A stretch of 64,000 nucleotides of DNA from Ceratorhiza oryzae-sativae (Eukaryota; Basidiomycota; Agaricomycetes; Cantharellales; Ceratobasidiaceae). The notes beneath the pieces were generated by a model. It was not told the DNA's origin and searched no databases. It saw only the letters and a program-made list of their open reading frames with translations. The stretch covers positions 1,178,001 to 1,242,000 of the forward strand of contig JARWMV010000237.1 of NCBI GenBank assembly GCA_030998015.1, in the 5' to 3' direction. The position numbers and the translations under genes are program-made. How positions within the stretch are numbered: position 1 is the first letter of the stretch; each line of letters begins with the position of its first letter. Below, piece after piece: positions 10,797-21,385 of the stretch.

Positions 10797-13302
10797 GCTA
10801 GGGTATGCAAGTCCTTTAATAATAATAAAAACCAGCAGAAGGTGCCAACTTGCCTGGCATACAGTGTCTCAGCCAATCCGTCGATGTGCAATAGAGGACG
10901 GCCGATGCATCTCGAGCAACATGAGACTTATGCAAACGCAGCTCGCTAACACCTAGAGTTCGCGTATTATGCATGGGGCGGAATGTACTAAAATGTACCT
11001 CTGTACCTCCTTTTACGTTAGAGCTGTAGCCATTGCGCCCATTATATTCGACTCTAATGACGATTTTCTGTCATAGTGCAAAGATGTGTTTGGCCCGACG
11101 CTGCTGGATGATTGTCCATTTTTGACTGTGCTTACACGTGGTTTGTACAGATCTGGGGGCTTTCACGACAACCGAGCCATCTCTTCAAGGCGAGGCGATG
11201 GTTCACAAGAACAAGACAGGGAAACGCGATGTTCTAGGACCTGCAAGTTTAGTATTAGATTCCATTATGAAGATCTCGAACCAAGCTTTACAGCTCTTCC
11301 ACAGTTATTCAGTTGCATCAGTGTTCGAAATGAAGATTATGATGATGCTATCTCGAATCGGCGGATATGCTTGTTTCTGTGAATTCAAGGTGCTCATAGC
11401 TTCCAAAGGTGCGCCATCTCATGAGTGATATCACTCGCGTCATGACCCCCATCGCGTCGTGCTTGCTTGTATCTAGCTCAAAGTTCTTGAGGCTGTAAAG
11501 GGCTTCTGCGAAAACCTTGCACCTGAAATACACCATTGATGGGCATCGATTAAATTCAAGGCTAGACTGGTGAAAAGTAATGATTCTGGATCCGGTCGTG
11601 GTGGAAGAGGCTCAGAGTAGTCAACATCAGGATACGAACACATCTCCTATTTTCGGCCGTTTACCGTTGTCCCCCGCCCCGCCCACCTGTGACCCATCTC
11701 TGGCCATGTTCTTATTGGTTTTTTTTTTGTGTTGTTTATGTCCGATTCGACCTTTGTGTTCGTGTAGGGCTCGAATTCTGCGTGCAGAAAGAGTCCATCA
11801 CGTGAGTACATGCCCCCCTGAAAACAATAGTCATTTCTCAGGTATGAAGGACCTCGCTCGGCGCTTGACATTGCATGAGGCAGCAAATATCACGTATGAG
11901 ACTCGTGGAGACGATGATAAGCATACGTGGGGTCAAACTACCTGTCGTTTGATTAACTCATTGCTCCAACCTGGCCGGTCATGCTTTTGTTTTACCCAAC
12001 ATTGCCCGTCCAGAATATTCTTTTGCAGCGAGTCAGTCACATTTTCGACGTACCGCTCAAGCGATCTTGCAACGTGCTTCCTAACTCGCGCTCGAATCAA
12101 CGGCGCAATCGGTATGGGATACTCGCCGTGTTTCACCAGCCCCCATTGTGTGCTCGAAAAGACAGGAGCTTCTGGCCGGAAGGTCCTTAGAGTGCCAGAC
12201 CGATTGCATAGGTATGACTTGCGTACGTTTAATGTTTACGTATCGGCAAACGAGGGTTGAATCCAACAGAACCCCTTATCCGTCAATAGCGCCTCGTGTC
12301 GGGGAAATACGCGCGGCAATCGAGTCGCTAACGATGGCGATGAGGGATAAAGGATATTACAGACTTCAGAGCTGAGTAGTATGTACGTCTGCCGAGGGTG
12401 ACGCTCGCGGGCACATATGGCGCATAGATGGGGCACATGAATGGCTGTGCTCCACCAGCTGTGCAGCGATCGCCGTGGGAGAAATACAAAGAAATTATCT
12501 GTAGAATCGTGAAGTCTACGAGCAATTAAGATACATCATAAGTAAGATATTTATCCATTCTAACCTATGTTGCATTCATGGCATAGAAAGAGCCCGAAAG
12601 AGTCGATCAGATGATGATCATAATCGCCCAATTGATAATGCCTGATGACACTACTTCTTCTGAGAGATCACGTGACTGCAGATTATTCCTGTGCTCTGAT
12701 ATTGCAGCTTTTGACGCCCTAAATGGAGTGATGGCGCTCGCTCCGGGCCCGGCGGCAACCCCGCGCTTGCACCTCGGCCAGGCATGGCGCGTTTTCGGCC
12801 AACGGGATAGGTGGTTCGGCTAGGAATGATGCGCTCAATGACGGAGCGCGAGACTGCCCACCGCTAGGTCACTTCTCCCGCAGCCATCAATTGAATAATT
12901 TAAGGAAATTCACATCTAACTCTCGGAGTTCAAGTCAAAATACTGCCGGAGAATCTCGGCCCCATGTAAAATGGCTCTTGGTCATAGGGGGATTGGCCAG
13001 CGTGGGAGGGTACATGTCACGTTTCGGGGGGTAGCACTCGGCTCAATATGGTATACTGCATGGGATACCCCAGGTCTGTTGATTAATTGACTCACTATCA
13101 ACACAGCCGTCTTCATTTGATCTATGGCCGTAGCGGGTTGATTGATCACATGCCGAATGCCATCTTATCTTGACTCGTTGTATGCAGGTAGAGATGCGTG
13201 TCAAAGCACTGCAACAGGGTCTATCTCTGCGTGTTTTGATTGGGATCACGAGTACATAAGCCCTCCCGTAGAGCTCCTGTTCAACAGCAAACAAGCCAGC
13301 GA
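8455..13302. other. Gene-poor 4.8-kb interval between the two Zn2Cys6 genes
   Basis: No exon with family resemblance was found on either strand. The longest open frame (11580-12260, +, 226 codons) has no recognisable motif, and overlapping frames of similar quality exist on both strands, so it is probably chance. The interval contains the poly-T tract at 10754-10795. A GC-rich patch lies around 12730-12800. Confidence 0.55.
10754..10795. repeat. 42-base poly-T homopolymer
   Basis: An uninterrupted run of 42 T on the plus strand (poly-A on the minus strand). The minus-strand flank just upstream of the A run carries an AT-rich stretch with ATT repeats. It could be the tail of a retroposed element inserted on the minus strand or a simple homopolymer expansion. 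I saw no clear target-site duplication. Confidence 0.9.
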
Positions 13303-14500
13303 AATGAGCCGTACTCCTATCGACCTCTCGAGCTCCTCGGGCAGTGGGCCCCTCCGACGTAACCAAGCCTGTCACCAATGTCGTGCTCGAAAACTGGTGA
13401 GTTTTTATCGCTGCATCCCAGCCAAGAAACGTCTAACGAAGTCTCTTCAACGTCTCGAACGCAGAAATGTGATGCTGGGCGGCGAGTACACGCTTTTCGC
13501 AACAAATTGCGCATTGAAATAATCTTTGCCTATAATTTTAGACCATGTTCGACATGTAAACGCTCACACGCAAAAGCTATTGCGTCACTGACCGCTGCTG
13601 GACAATCCGTGCTGGCAGAACCGAACTGCACCTATGACTATGCCCCAGGCGAAGACCCGTGGACCGCAACACTTCGTGGTGGCCTTGGTAAGGTTTTTCG
13701 GCCATTCGGTGCGTGACAGACGCTCATGGTCTTTTAGGTCTCACAAACCCTCGTCCTTACAACCATTCGGGAAGCGTGAGCCCCGCAGGCTCGGCCAATG
13801 ACGTTCGCCTTGCCCATTCGAGTGGGCGTATGTGTCAGCCCCTGCCCGAGATGAGATGTCAAGCACTGACATAAACGCACTTATATGTAGACTCCACCTC
13901 TGGCCATGCTCATCATTCACCCCATTATCAGTCGTCATCCCAGCACCTAGTTTATCCCCACTCGTCCGCTGCCCCTTCTTCTATGCACCCGGGGCTCCCG
14001 CCTTCGTATCCTGTCGGTCACCTCCCTGGGTCCGCACCAAATCTTCACCCATCAGTCTCCCCTGGTCCCCCATACCCTCCGACACTAATAGATAACCTTG
14101 ACTATGGCGAGATGGCAGATATGTTGTATAACCAGGCGGATATCGACCCATCTGGTGCATTGTAAGTAGTTTTCGTGTTGCCATCATAGTGGCTGCTCAT
14201 AAAAAGCCCTATCCCAGGTTCGCTCCCCAACCTTCATACACTGATCCCTACTTCCGTTCTACGGCCCCTGGAAGGGTGCCACTAATATATGCGCACGACC
14301 CAATGGGTAAGCAGCATTCGTTTGCATATCCTAAGCATTGTCCTGAGTTCTATTCAACAGCTCTTCCATCGGGACTTCCACAGCTTCATACCCCATCACC
14401 CCTCGATCTTGGTGAAGATTCTCAACCCGCTGGGTTGTACGGGCAAGAGCCTAGATCCTCATCCAGCAGTCATTCTTCGCGATCCCGTCATCAGCGTTAG
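13303..14500 (+). CDS. Small Zn2Cys6 transcription factor B
   Basis: Begins MSRTPIDLSSSSGSGPLRRN, then QACHQCRARKL, an intron, KCDAGR, another intron and PCSTCKRSHAKAIAS, with the last cluster cysteine only at PNCTYDYAPGEDPW. The intron after RKL is at the same place as in factor A at 7508, and the CTYD...W ending of the cluster matches, so the two are probably related. The Cys5-Cys6 spacing is about 24 residues, far longer than the usual 6-9. The remainder is Pro/Ser/His-rich (HHSPHYQSSSQHLVYPHS, then PSVSPGPPYPPTLIDNLDYG) and ends in a Ser/Arg tail (SSSSSHSSRSRHQR). The second intron has no fitting GT donor: the GT at 13483 puts CSTCK out of frame, while a GC donor keeps it in frame. No middle regulatory domain is seen. 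Confidence 0.75.
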
Positions 14501-15320
14501 TTCCTCAGCGCGGCGCATGGTCGAAACGCTGAGTTTTATACTCTTCTTGAACTGATACCCGTTATTATCCTAAGTATGATCTCCCTTAATTTATATCGTC
14601 CGAGGGATTCTCTGCCAGGAGAGTTCCTATGCAATTTATCTCATGCTTGCCTACTTTCTACTTTCTTGTCCTAATGGGAGCGTGGTCAATTCAATATGTG
14701 TCAAGTAACTAAATGTGTCGTGATGTATCTATTGCAATCCCCTGTATAAACGAGTTCCGTACAGCTTCCACACGCGAAACCCGCGAGATGCGCGCGCTGT
14801 ATTGGCCAGCTGATTTAACTGACTGAGTTGTTCCCGCGTTGGGAAAAGTGGGGGCACACGCGTAATAATCAGGATTTTAGACACAAATTTCCGCGTTTAT
14901 GACCAGTGATAGCGACACAAGCTTCAATATTCAATAAAGAAAATATTGAGAGTCTAGCGACAATCGAGTGCGTACAGGTTTGTTGGGAGGAGCAGATGGA
15001 AAGGCGAGCCCCAGCGCTTCTCCGGATGTCGACTCAAAGCTGTGCTCGCAGATAACTACCTCCGAACTGAATATGATGCAGGGAATTTGAGGTGTATGCG
15101 CGGGGCGTAAAATCTCGGGCATGTAACAAATAGGGTGTGATGAATTAGCGCCAGCGCTTACCTGACGATCGAAGGTTCGCGAAAGCCCTGGGCTCAGCCA
15201 CCTCGGGCACCGCATCAATCCGGACGACGAGAGCCTTTGTATAAAGCATCGTGAGACGCAGCAATAATCAACGACAGACCACAACTTTCGTACTCATACT
15301 GTCACATTATACCCTGACTG
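14501..15320. other. Intergenic region upstream of CDC37
   Basis: About 820 bp. An open frame on the minus strand (14931-15284) overlaps the CDC37 promoter region and has no recognisable features. Nothing else is seen. Confidence 0.5.
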
Positions 15321-17077
15321 ATGCCGCTTAACTATTCCAAGTGGGATCAACTCGAGGTACGTGATTGGCGGGAGAAAGAGGTCGTTCAGGATTGACGAAT
15401 CTTATTAGCTCTCCGATGATTCTGACATCGAGGGCCACCCAAATGTCGACAAACGCAGTTTGATTCGGTGGGTCACCTACTAGTCCGACCAAATCGCTAG
15501 TCTAAGTGTATACCCCGCAGATGGAAACAACGCGACATTCACGAGAAGCGCGAGCAACGCAAAATGCGCATCCATGAGCTTCAGAGTAAACTTGCCCTCT
15601 CTAAAGTTCTCAACCCTCGCATCGAAACGATTATCGCTGATGTGCAGTCTGGGGGCAAGGAGCGGTTTAGCGCTATTACGAGCAGCTCAAAGTCAACCCG
15701 AGCCCGGACAAGCCCCCCGGCAATGCGCCCAATCAGCCGACCTACGATATGATGCTTCATGAACTTATGCTACAAGTTTGGAATGGGGTCAAGGAGGCTG
15801 GAGGTGCCGCAGATGACCCCAATCTTGCCGACAAGCTTATTGCCGGGCTCAAGAACGCACTTGAAAGGCAGAAACAGGACGACGAACAAAATCAAAAGGA
15901 CCTGGAGCGCGAGCAGAATGAGCAAGCAAAACACATTACCAGTGACGATATCCACGATGGGTTCGATTCGTCTGTAAGCATTTACCGTTGTTGTTGGATT
16001 GATCTGACTTTCTGGATAGAAAATATCCCATAACCCATCGCCTGATCCGACAGTCATGGCCCAGCCGTTAGTGCCGAAGAAGAAAAAGGAGACCGTTGAA
16101 ACGATAGAAGTTTTGAACCCCAAGGGCAAGGGCAAGGCAAGTTCCTATATCTTCGCGGTTCAGCCACCCTAACCGGTTCTCAGGAAGTTGAAACACCCCC
16201 TGCACCTACACAGGCAGCCGATGACGATGACGATGAACCCTTACCTGAGCTTACACCAATCCTGGCTGAATTTGCTTTGCTCCCGTTGGGTGACTTCGAA
16301 GCGGCATTCAAGTTCATCCAGTCTCACCACGACATTTTCGTCCCTGGAGCTACTGATGCTTTGCTACTTGCGGGATTTAGAGCCAGATGAAAGATGACTC
16401 CAAGTATGCAAAGCAATGCGTCAACAGGAGTCTCATGCTCCAGTACTGCGAGAAGCTTGGCCGAGATGGTGTGTCATTGTTTTTCCAGAGGTTAGTCTGT
16501 GCGTGGCGATATCACCTCTAGAGAGCTCACTCCTTGTTACTCAAGGATGTTGTCAGAAAACCCGCTATCATCCAGCGGCAAACCCCTTGCTCCCAAAGCG
16601 ATGCCGCGTGCCGTTTTCGAGAAAGATGTGGATGATACGTATAATATGATATGCACACGGGCGGAGAAAGCTAAAGAAGAGGATGCCAAGGCAGGCGCCC
16701 GCGAGACGATCCAGCTCGTATGCGAGAACCCGGATACCGACGTGCAGTTTAATGTTCCTGATGGACCTCCACCAGAACATCACTCTAGAAGGCGAAGGCA
16801 CAGAGCACCTCGATCCTGTCCAGGTTCGTGAAGCACTAATGCGCCGGTGGGAAATATTCCAGGCGTTTTCGCCAGAGCTGCAACAAGCGCTCAAGAATCA
16901 AAGCCTCACAGAAGTCAACGTCGAACTGGAGAAAATGGAGTTCCAGATGCTGAAGAGATCGTGAAATTGCTCGATATCTCTGGGATTCTTTCATTTGCCT
17001 CGTCTGATATTCAGGATGCGACTCAGGAGGAAAAAGGAAAGGAAAGGGCACATTCTCCTGCACCAGATCCGGAGTGA
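15321..17077 (+). CDS. CDC37: Hsp90 co-chaperone Cdc37 (reading frame interrupted)
   Basis: The start MPLNYSKWDQLELSDDSDIE, followed by GHPNVDKRSLIRWKQRDIHE, is the signature kinase-binding N-terminus of Cdc37. Later blocks are NPSPDKPPGNAPNQPTYD, HITSDDIHDGFDSS, KYAKQCVNRSLMLQYCEKLG, RDGVSLFFQRML, PRAVFEKDVDDTYN, IQLVCENPDTDVQFNVPDGP and IVKLLDISGILSFASSDIQD. Cdc37 loads protein kinases onto Hsp90 and is essential in fungi. The frame breaks at about 15670, 16383, 16775 and 16940. In three of the four, adding one base to a neighbouring run (CC, CCC or GG) restores the family sequence; the third needs a change of one inserted or two missing A. Introns keep good GT-AG ends. I read this as an intact gene with assembly indels, though a decayed copy cannot be excluded from the sequence alone. 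Confidence 0.9.
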
Positions 17078-17170
17078 TTGAGGTTTATGTGGTTTGTAAT
17101 AGTTTCGGTGCACTGAATAATCCATAGCTCAGATGTATGAATTCATTTGAATGGCAGAGCATAGCAAGTT

Positions 17171-18592
17171 CTACAGCTGGTGAAGTTCGCGCAAGAGTTC
17201 CTCATCGAGTTCACCCTCATCATCCTCGTCTAAACCTAACCCCATCGCCAGTCCTAAAGCAACTCGGGCAGCGCTTTTCGCCGTTCATCCGTATTAGTAA
17301 TTGCACTAATCTCAGTCTTCATTGCCTCCAGGTTTCCTAGCACCGAAGTCAAGTCAAACCCATCAGGCATGTCACGCTCATGGCCTTGAGGCTCAAATAT
17401 CCGCGTAGCAGTTGCATGGATATCGGCAGGTGACGGCAGACCGATCTCTTGTGCGGGTACAGGTGGTGCCGAAAGAAAATCAGAAAAGTCATCATCGAAA
17501 CCCGAAACGTTGGCGTGAGCGCTTGCCGCGGCACTATTAGGCGATGGTAGGGATTGATTGTCACCAGGTAGGCTGATCCATGAGCCATCATCATCGAGCC
17601 AGGCATTTAGTTCTGCGAGGCTCCGTGCCGAGGAGCTGGTATCGAACAATGACAAGTTGTGTGGTGGCGCGGTATCGGATACCGTGGCGAAGGACGTATT
17701 GAAGGTGTCGTCATCTAGCCCATCATCAATGTTGGGCTCTGGAACGGCACGTCGTAAGCCGCCGTGTGGTGTACGAACCATGGAAGGCCACATAATCGTA
17801 TTCAAAGCCTCTAGGACGCGTGGCAGTCCACTCCTATCTAGATAGGTTTCCCAGGTTGATGTCACTTCGAGGTTTTGGAACGCTCAACGCACCATACTGA
17901 AGCTTTTCGCTTTCACTACCAGCATCACCGTTGTCTTCCGCATCTATGTATTCGAAATTATGCTCCAAGAAAAACTCCTCCATGTGCTGGGCAGAGTGTC
18001 GTGCAAGGTCATTACCAGAGGACGGAAGAGAAACAGCAAGGCCACTTCGGGGTCGTGTGCAAGATATCCCTCACGCATTGAAAGAAAAACATCCTTGAAG
18101 GCCTGTTGCCGGAGTCGTAAGACTCTGCCTTGATTGAATAGAAGCTTACTTGCCTCATCTTTTCTAAATACGAATATCAACGCGGGGACACGCTCCTCGT
18201 CTTCTTCGGGAGGCCAAAGCGGCAAGGCTGGTGGTTTAGAAGGCTGGTGGAGAAGTAAATGTACGGGTGCCGCATAGTATTTGTTTTTAATGGTCCACTC
18301 GACAAACAAGTTGTCATCAGAACGATGTGTTAATGGTGTGTCTGTAAGTGGTTGTATCACTGAAAAGGCAAAGTCTACAACTGTCAGTGACGTGAACCGA
18401 CAAAGCATGCTTACGACTAACAAGTTCTTTGCCATGAGCAAGGTCCCTTGATACAACCAAAATCCGACAAGAGGGGGATAGTGAAAGCTTGGTTTGTTCC
18501 ATGTGCGCAGACTCCATAGAGTGTATTTCAATTTCTACGACTTCCGGCCCTAAGAGAGGGGATATGTAGTGGACGAGGATGGCCGATGTCAC
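17171..18592 (-). CDS. Alpha/gamma-adaptin-binding protein p34-like (AAGAB family)
   Basis: Exon 1 contains SPSCRILVVSRDLAHGKELV, the start of the GTPase-like fold. It splices into LTDTPLTHRSDDNLFVEWTI, where WTIKNKYYAAPVHLL matches the family's WTIxNKYY core. EHMEEFFLEHNFEYID follows, and the C-terminal helix is GFDLTSVLGNLEAMKTEISA. AAGAB proteins chaperone assembly of clathrin adaptor complexes AP-1 and AP-2 in the cytosol. The acidic/Ser-rich linker (FDDDFSDFLSAPPVPAQ) resembles adaptor-ear binding peptides. Near 17272 the frame shifts after DERRKA; one extra G there restores AARVALGLAMGLGLDEDDEG and a stop at 17171. The first Met could instead be the in-frame one near 18517. The gene is convergent with CDC37. 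Confidence 0.75.
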
Positions 18593-19369
18593 GTGACTAG
18601 ATGAGGTGCGTGGTTTGGCGATGTGTGTTACAGCTGGCGCTTGGCTAACCCGAGCATCTGTTTGTCATGCAACCCGGCCTTATCTTCCTTGCCAGCCCAG
18701 AATGCTCCGGATTATTCTACTGTGGCACCAAACAGCGGGCGACGAAAGTCATAATTGATAGTCCGACGACCGAAGAGCAATCGGCCAACCAGCTGGTCTC
18801 TGTCAATCGTGCAATCGGCCAGAGCCAATCAAAATATATCTTTCGTAATTCACTGGATTCATTCTATTAGTATATCTAGTCGGATTAAATTCTTCTAACG
18901 AACAGATTAAAGGCGATGCGCGAAGGAACTTAGATGTTGCGAAAGAGCGCCTGTGGATGTACTCTAGATAGCCAAAGGCCTAACAACTGGATGGCCCATT
19001 GCATTCGGTGCCAAAACATATCTTTTGACGATAACACGGGTTGCAGATACTACGAATAGTGGTGATAGCCTTAGGATATTGAAATCCGGGTGACATAATA
19101 GTACATCTTTCAATTTAGTCGAAGGAGATTTGCTGTCGCTTACACCAAATCCTGCTCAGCTAGAAGCCTATACGTAGCCTTACTGACTTTCACCTTCTCT
19201 ACATAATCTCACATCCTTTCCATGAGATATAACTCTCAATTCAAGTTTCCGTAGTTTTGCCTGCTGCGATTTTCTGAAGATATAGAATTTAGCCATGCTC
19301 GGAATAAGCGATTATATGCGATGAGCAAATCGCCAACACTTCCGGAACGCCCTGCTTTGATCCAATCGT
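18593..19369. other. Intergenic region left of the inverted repeat
   Basis: About 780 bp of upstream sequence for the AAGAB-like gene, with several CCAAT/ATTGG pentamers between about 18770 and 18840. No coding exon is recognised. Confidence 0.45.
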
Positions 19370-19535
19370 GGCCCCCAGGATAGGGTCCGTTGAAGCTCAT
19401 GCATATATTGGAGAGTTACGAGGCGAACAAAAAATGCTCCTCATCGACTCTGAACTCAACGAATCGGACTTGGCGGAGCTCCTTGAAAAACGTCTCACAG
19501 ACATTGGTCTTTGTACTACAACATCTAGAATAGAA
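19370..19535 (+). pseudogene. Decayed C-terminal fragment of the unknown gene at 39900-40785
   Basis: This stretch reads SVEAHAYIGELRGEQKMLLI then DSELNESDLAELLEKRLTDI. It lines up with the end of the complete gene in the right half, VEEPQFEQKSLLVDSEPDGE then DLAELFEKHLTDLG. The upstream exons of that gene are not found here and the stop codon position is lost. It is therefore a truncated, diverged duplicate carried at the outer end of the left arm. Confidence 0.75.
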
Positions 19536-19636
19536 TGGATGTGTCTCATATACTCGATCGACCAGACCCATGTTTAGAGTACACTACGGCATATGCGTTA
19601 AATTAAGGTTCGGCAAAAATGGAACGCCTTCGTCAC

Positions 19637-20905
19637 TCACGAGTATCCTCCATCAACAATTAGCTCAGACCCAGTAGTGTACGACGACAGCCCGCTCGCT
19701 GAAGCAAACACACTCAGCATATCGCTCGTGAAAACACTGCAACATTCAACGCACCAATAAATGCAATGCTCTTTCCGATCTCCTCTGGGCTAGCCATTCG
19801 TCCCATCGGTGTCCGATCCTACAATCCACTTTGACGCCTCGTTCGTCAAACTAAATCGCGCACAAACTCACCAGCCACACTTTTTGCATATCCGGATTCC
19901 CCATCGCAGTCATCTCAGTCGCCACATATCCCGGTGAAACAGCATTCACTCGAATATTGTGCGGAGCCCACTCGAATGCAAATGCCTTGGCCAGGGACGA
20001 CGCACCTAAGTCAGGGAAATGTTAGTGACTGGCTCGCGCTGCCAAAACAACAACCACGAACCAGCTTTGCTTGCGTTGTAGATCGCCTGTCGTTGAGGCG
20101 TGTTGATCAGACTCGCACCTGAATCGACGTCAAAACTAGATCAGAGGTATAACGCTGACGACACTTGCTCATAGACGAGTTGATCACGATCGAACCAGGT
20201 TGCTTTGCCGCAATCCAATGCCTAGCAAACCGATCAGTTCAGACACGTCCAACATCAACAAGACACCAGACTCACTTTGCGGCCGCCTGGCATAAAAAGA
20301 ACACACCCTTGACATTCACACCCAACGTCCAGTCCACAGTCTCTTCGGTCGTGTCAACCGCCTCGACCTACCACAACACCGAATCAATCCCGCCGCGTCG
20401 GCTGAGTCACACATCTAAACACACTCACATGCTTGCACACGCCCGCATTACAGACCATCACGTCCAGCCGTCCAAAGTCTTTCACCGCAAGCTCGACCAC
20501 CTCGGCCGAACGAGCGGGTATCGTGGTGTCGCACTGGTACGTTCGGATCTCGACCTTGTATTCCGACTTCAGCTTCGATGCGTGCGCCACAGCTTCGGCT
20601 TCACCCGAGTTGTAGAGCAGGGCGATGTTAGCTCCGGCTGTAATCGTCGAATGGGGTCAGAAGAGCCAAAACCGGGCGGAATGGGGGAAAAGGCGCGCCT
20701 TCTGCGAAAGTTTTGACGATCGCTGCTCCTATGCCTGTGTGATCCACCGTTGTGAGTGTTGTGGATCAAAGAGGGCAGGGGCGCATTACCTCGGTTTCCG
20801 CCAGAGACCATGACGGTCTTTCCTGCAGAATATTCGCGACGAGTGAGACTCTGTACATAGACGAGGCGAAAACAACGGACCAGTAAAGTCAATAGCAAGA
20901 GGCAT
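19637..20905 (-). CDS. SDR-family oxidoreductase (left copy)
   Basis: Spliced protein of about 260 residues. It has the NADP-binding turn KTVMVSGGNRGIGAAIV, NVKGVFFLCQAAAKHW, VMVCNAGVCK (NAG motif), catalytic Ser in SIVINSSMS, YNASK as the YxxxK pair, RVNAVSPGYVATEM and the end SELIVDGGYS at TGA 19637-19639. This is a classical short-chain dehydrogenase, most like fungal sorbose/xylulose/mannitol-type polyol reductases; the substrate cannot be told from sequence. About nine introns split it. One (about 20645-20704 on the plus strand) starts with GC (gcgcgc) instead of GT, and the right copy shares this. The proposed first exon MPLAIDFTG joins exon 2 out of phase by one base in both copies, so the start is uncertain. 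The copy in the right arm has the same length and is almost identical, introns included. Confidence 0.85.
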
Positions 20906-20974
20906 AGTCGGAATAACCTGCAGGTCGAGACGAGTGGGAATGCAGGATGGGATTGCAGCGCATCGTAGGCAGGC

Positions 20975-20980
20975 TTTATA
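20975..20980 (-). promoter_or_regulatory. TATA box of the left SDR gene
   Basis: TATAAA on the minus strand, about 70 bp upstream of the proposed ATG at 20905. The same element at the same distance occurs in the right copy. Confidence 0.5.
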
Positions 20981-21109
20981 CCGGCGGTAGAAGGAAGGAT
21001 GTGGTGGAGAAACCGAGATCGAGATTGGGTAATCAGGAGCCTCTCTTCGGGTCACCGGGCCGGTGCCGTTGCAGCACTTGCCAAATGGTACAAAGACCGG
21101 CGCATATAG

Positions 21110-21114
21110 CGTAG
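21110..21114. repeat. Target-site duplication CGTAG (left side of solo LTR)
   Basis: CGTAG directly precedes the LTR and is repeated directly after it at 21381-21385. The right arm has a single CGTAG at the matching place, as expected for an empty site. Confidence 0.88.
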
Positions 21115-21380
21115 TGTGAGGCCGTTAGGCCGAGCGATCGAAGACGAGTGTAATGAGGCGAAGTCGGGTCTTAGGAGTTAGAGTATAACTTGCCAAAGAC
21201 TCGTATTCGAAGGGAAGCTGAGGAGCTACAGGCGACGAGAGACGGTCTTATATACATGGGTAAAGACAGACAGGGTACAGAGTGAAATAGTAACGAGTGA
21301 CCGTGATAAGATAGAGAGAAGATAAGATGGGCACAGCCTCCGGCTGTGCCGTTTGTGTGGGCGCGTGCCCGCGCCTCACA
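21115..21380. mobile_element. Solo LTR of an LTR retrotransposon (266 bp)
   Basis: The segment begins TGTGAGGCCG and ends GCGCCTCACA, so it has TG...CA ends with a 7-bp terminal inverted repeat (TGTGAGG/CCTCACA). It is flanked by the 5-bp direct repeat CGTAG. Inside are a TATA-like cttatatac stretch and a strong hairpin GGCACAGCC-tcc-GGCTGTGCC at 21330-21350. No gag, pol or second LTR is nearby, so it is most simply a solo LTR left by LTR-LTR recombination. The inverted-repeat partner lacks it. The superfamily (Ty3 or Copia) cannot be told from the LTR alone. Confidence 0.88.
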
Positions 21381-21385
21381 CGTAG
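21381..21385. repeat. Target-site duplication CGTAG (right side of solo LTR)
   Basis: Second copy of the 5-bp duplication; see 21110-21114. Confidence 0.88.

Noticed and set aside
11580..12260. 226-codon open frame in the gene-poor interval
   Set aside because: No motif, biased or unnatural composition, and overlapping frames of similar length on both strands; likely chance.
15321..17077. CDC37 as a true pseudogene
   Set aside because: Apart from run-length indels the protein is fully conserved with good splice sites, and neighbouring essential genes show the same type of break. Assembly error is more likely, though not proven.
20165..20716. 183-codon open frame antisense to the SDR gene, identical in both arms
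   Set aside because: It covers SDR exons and introns on the opposite strand and is identical only because the whole gene is duplicated. No domain is visible.
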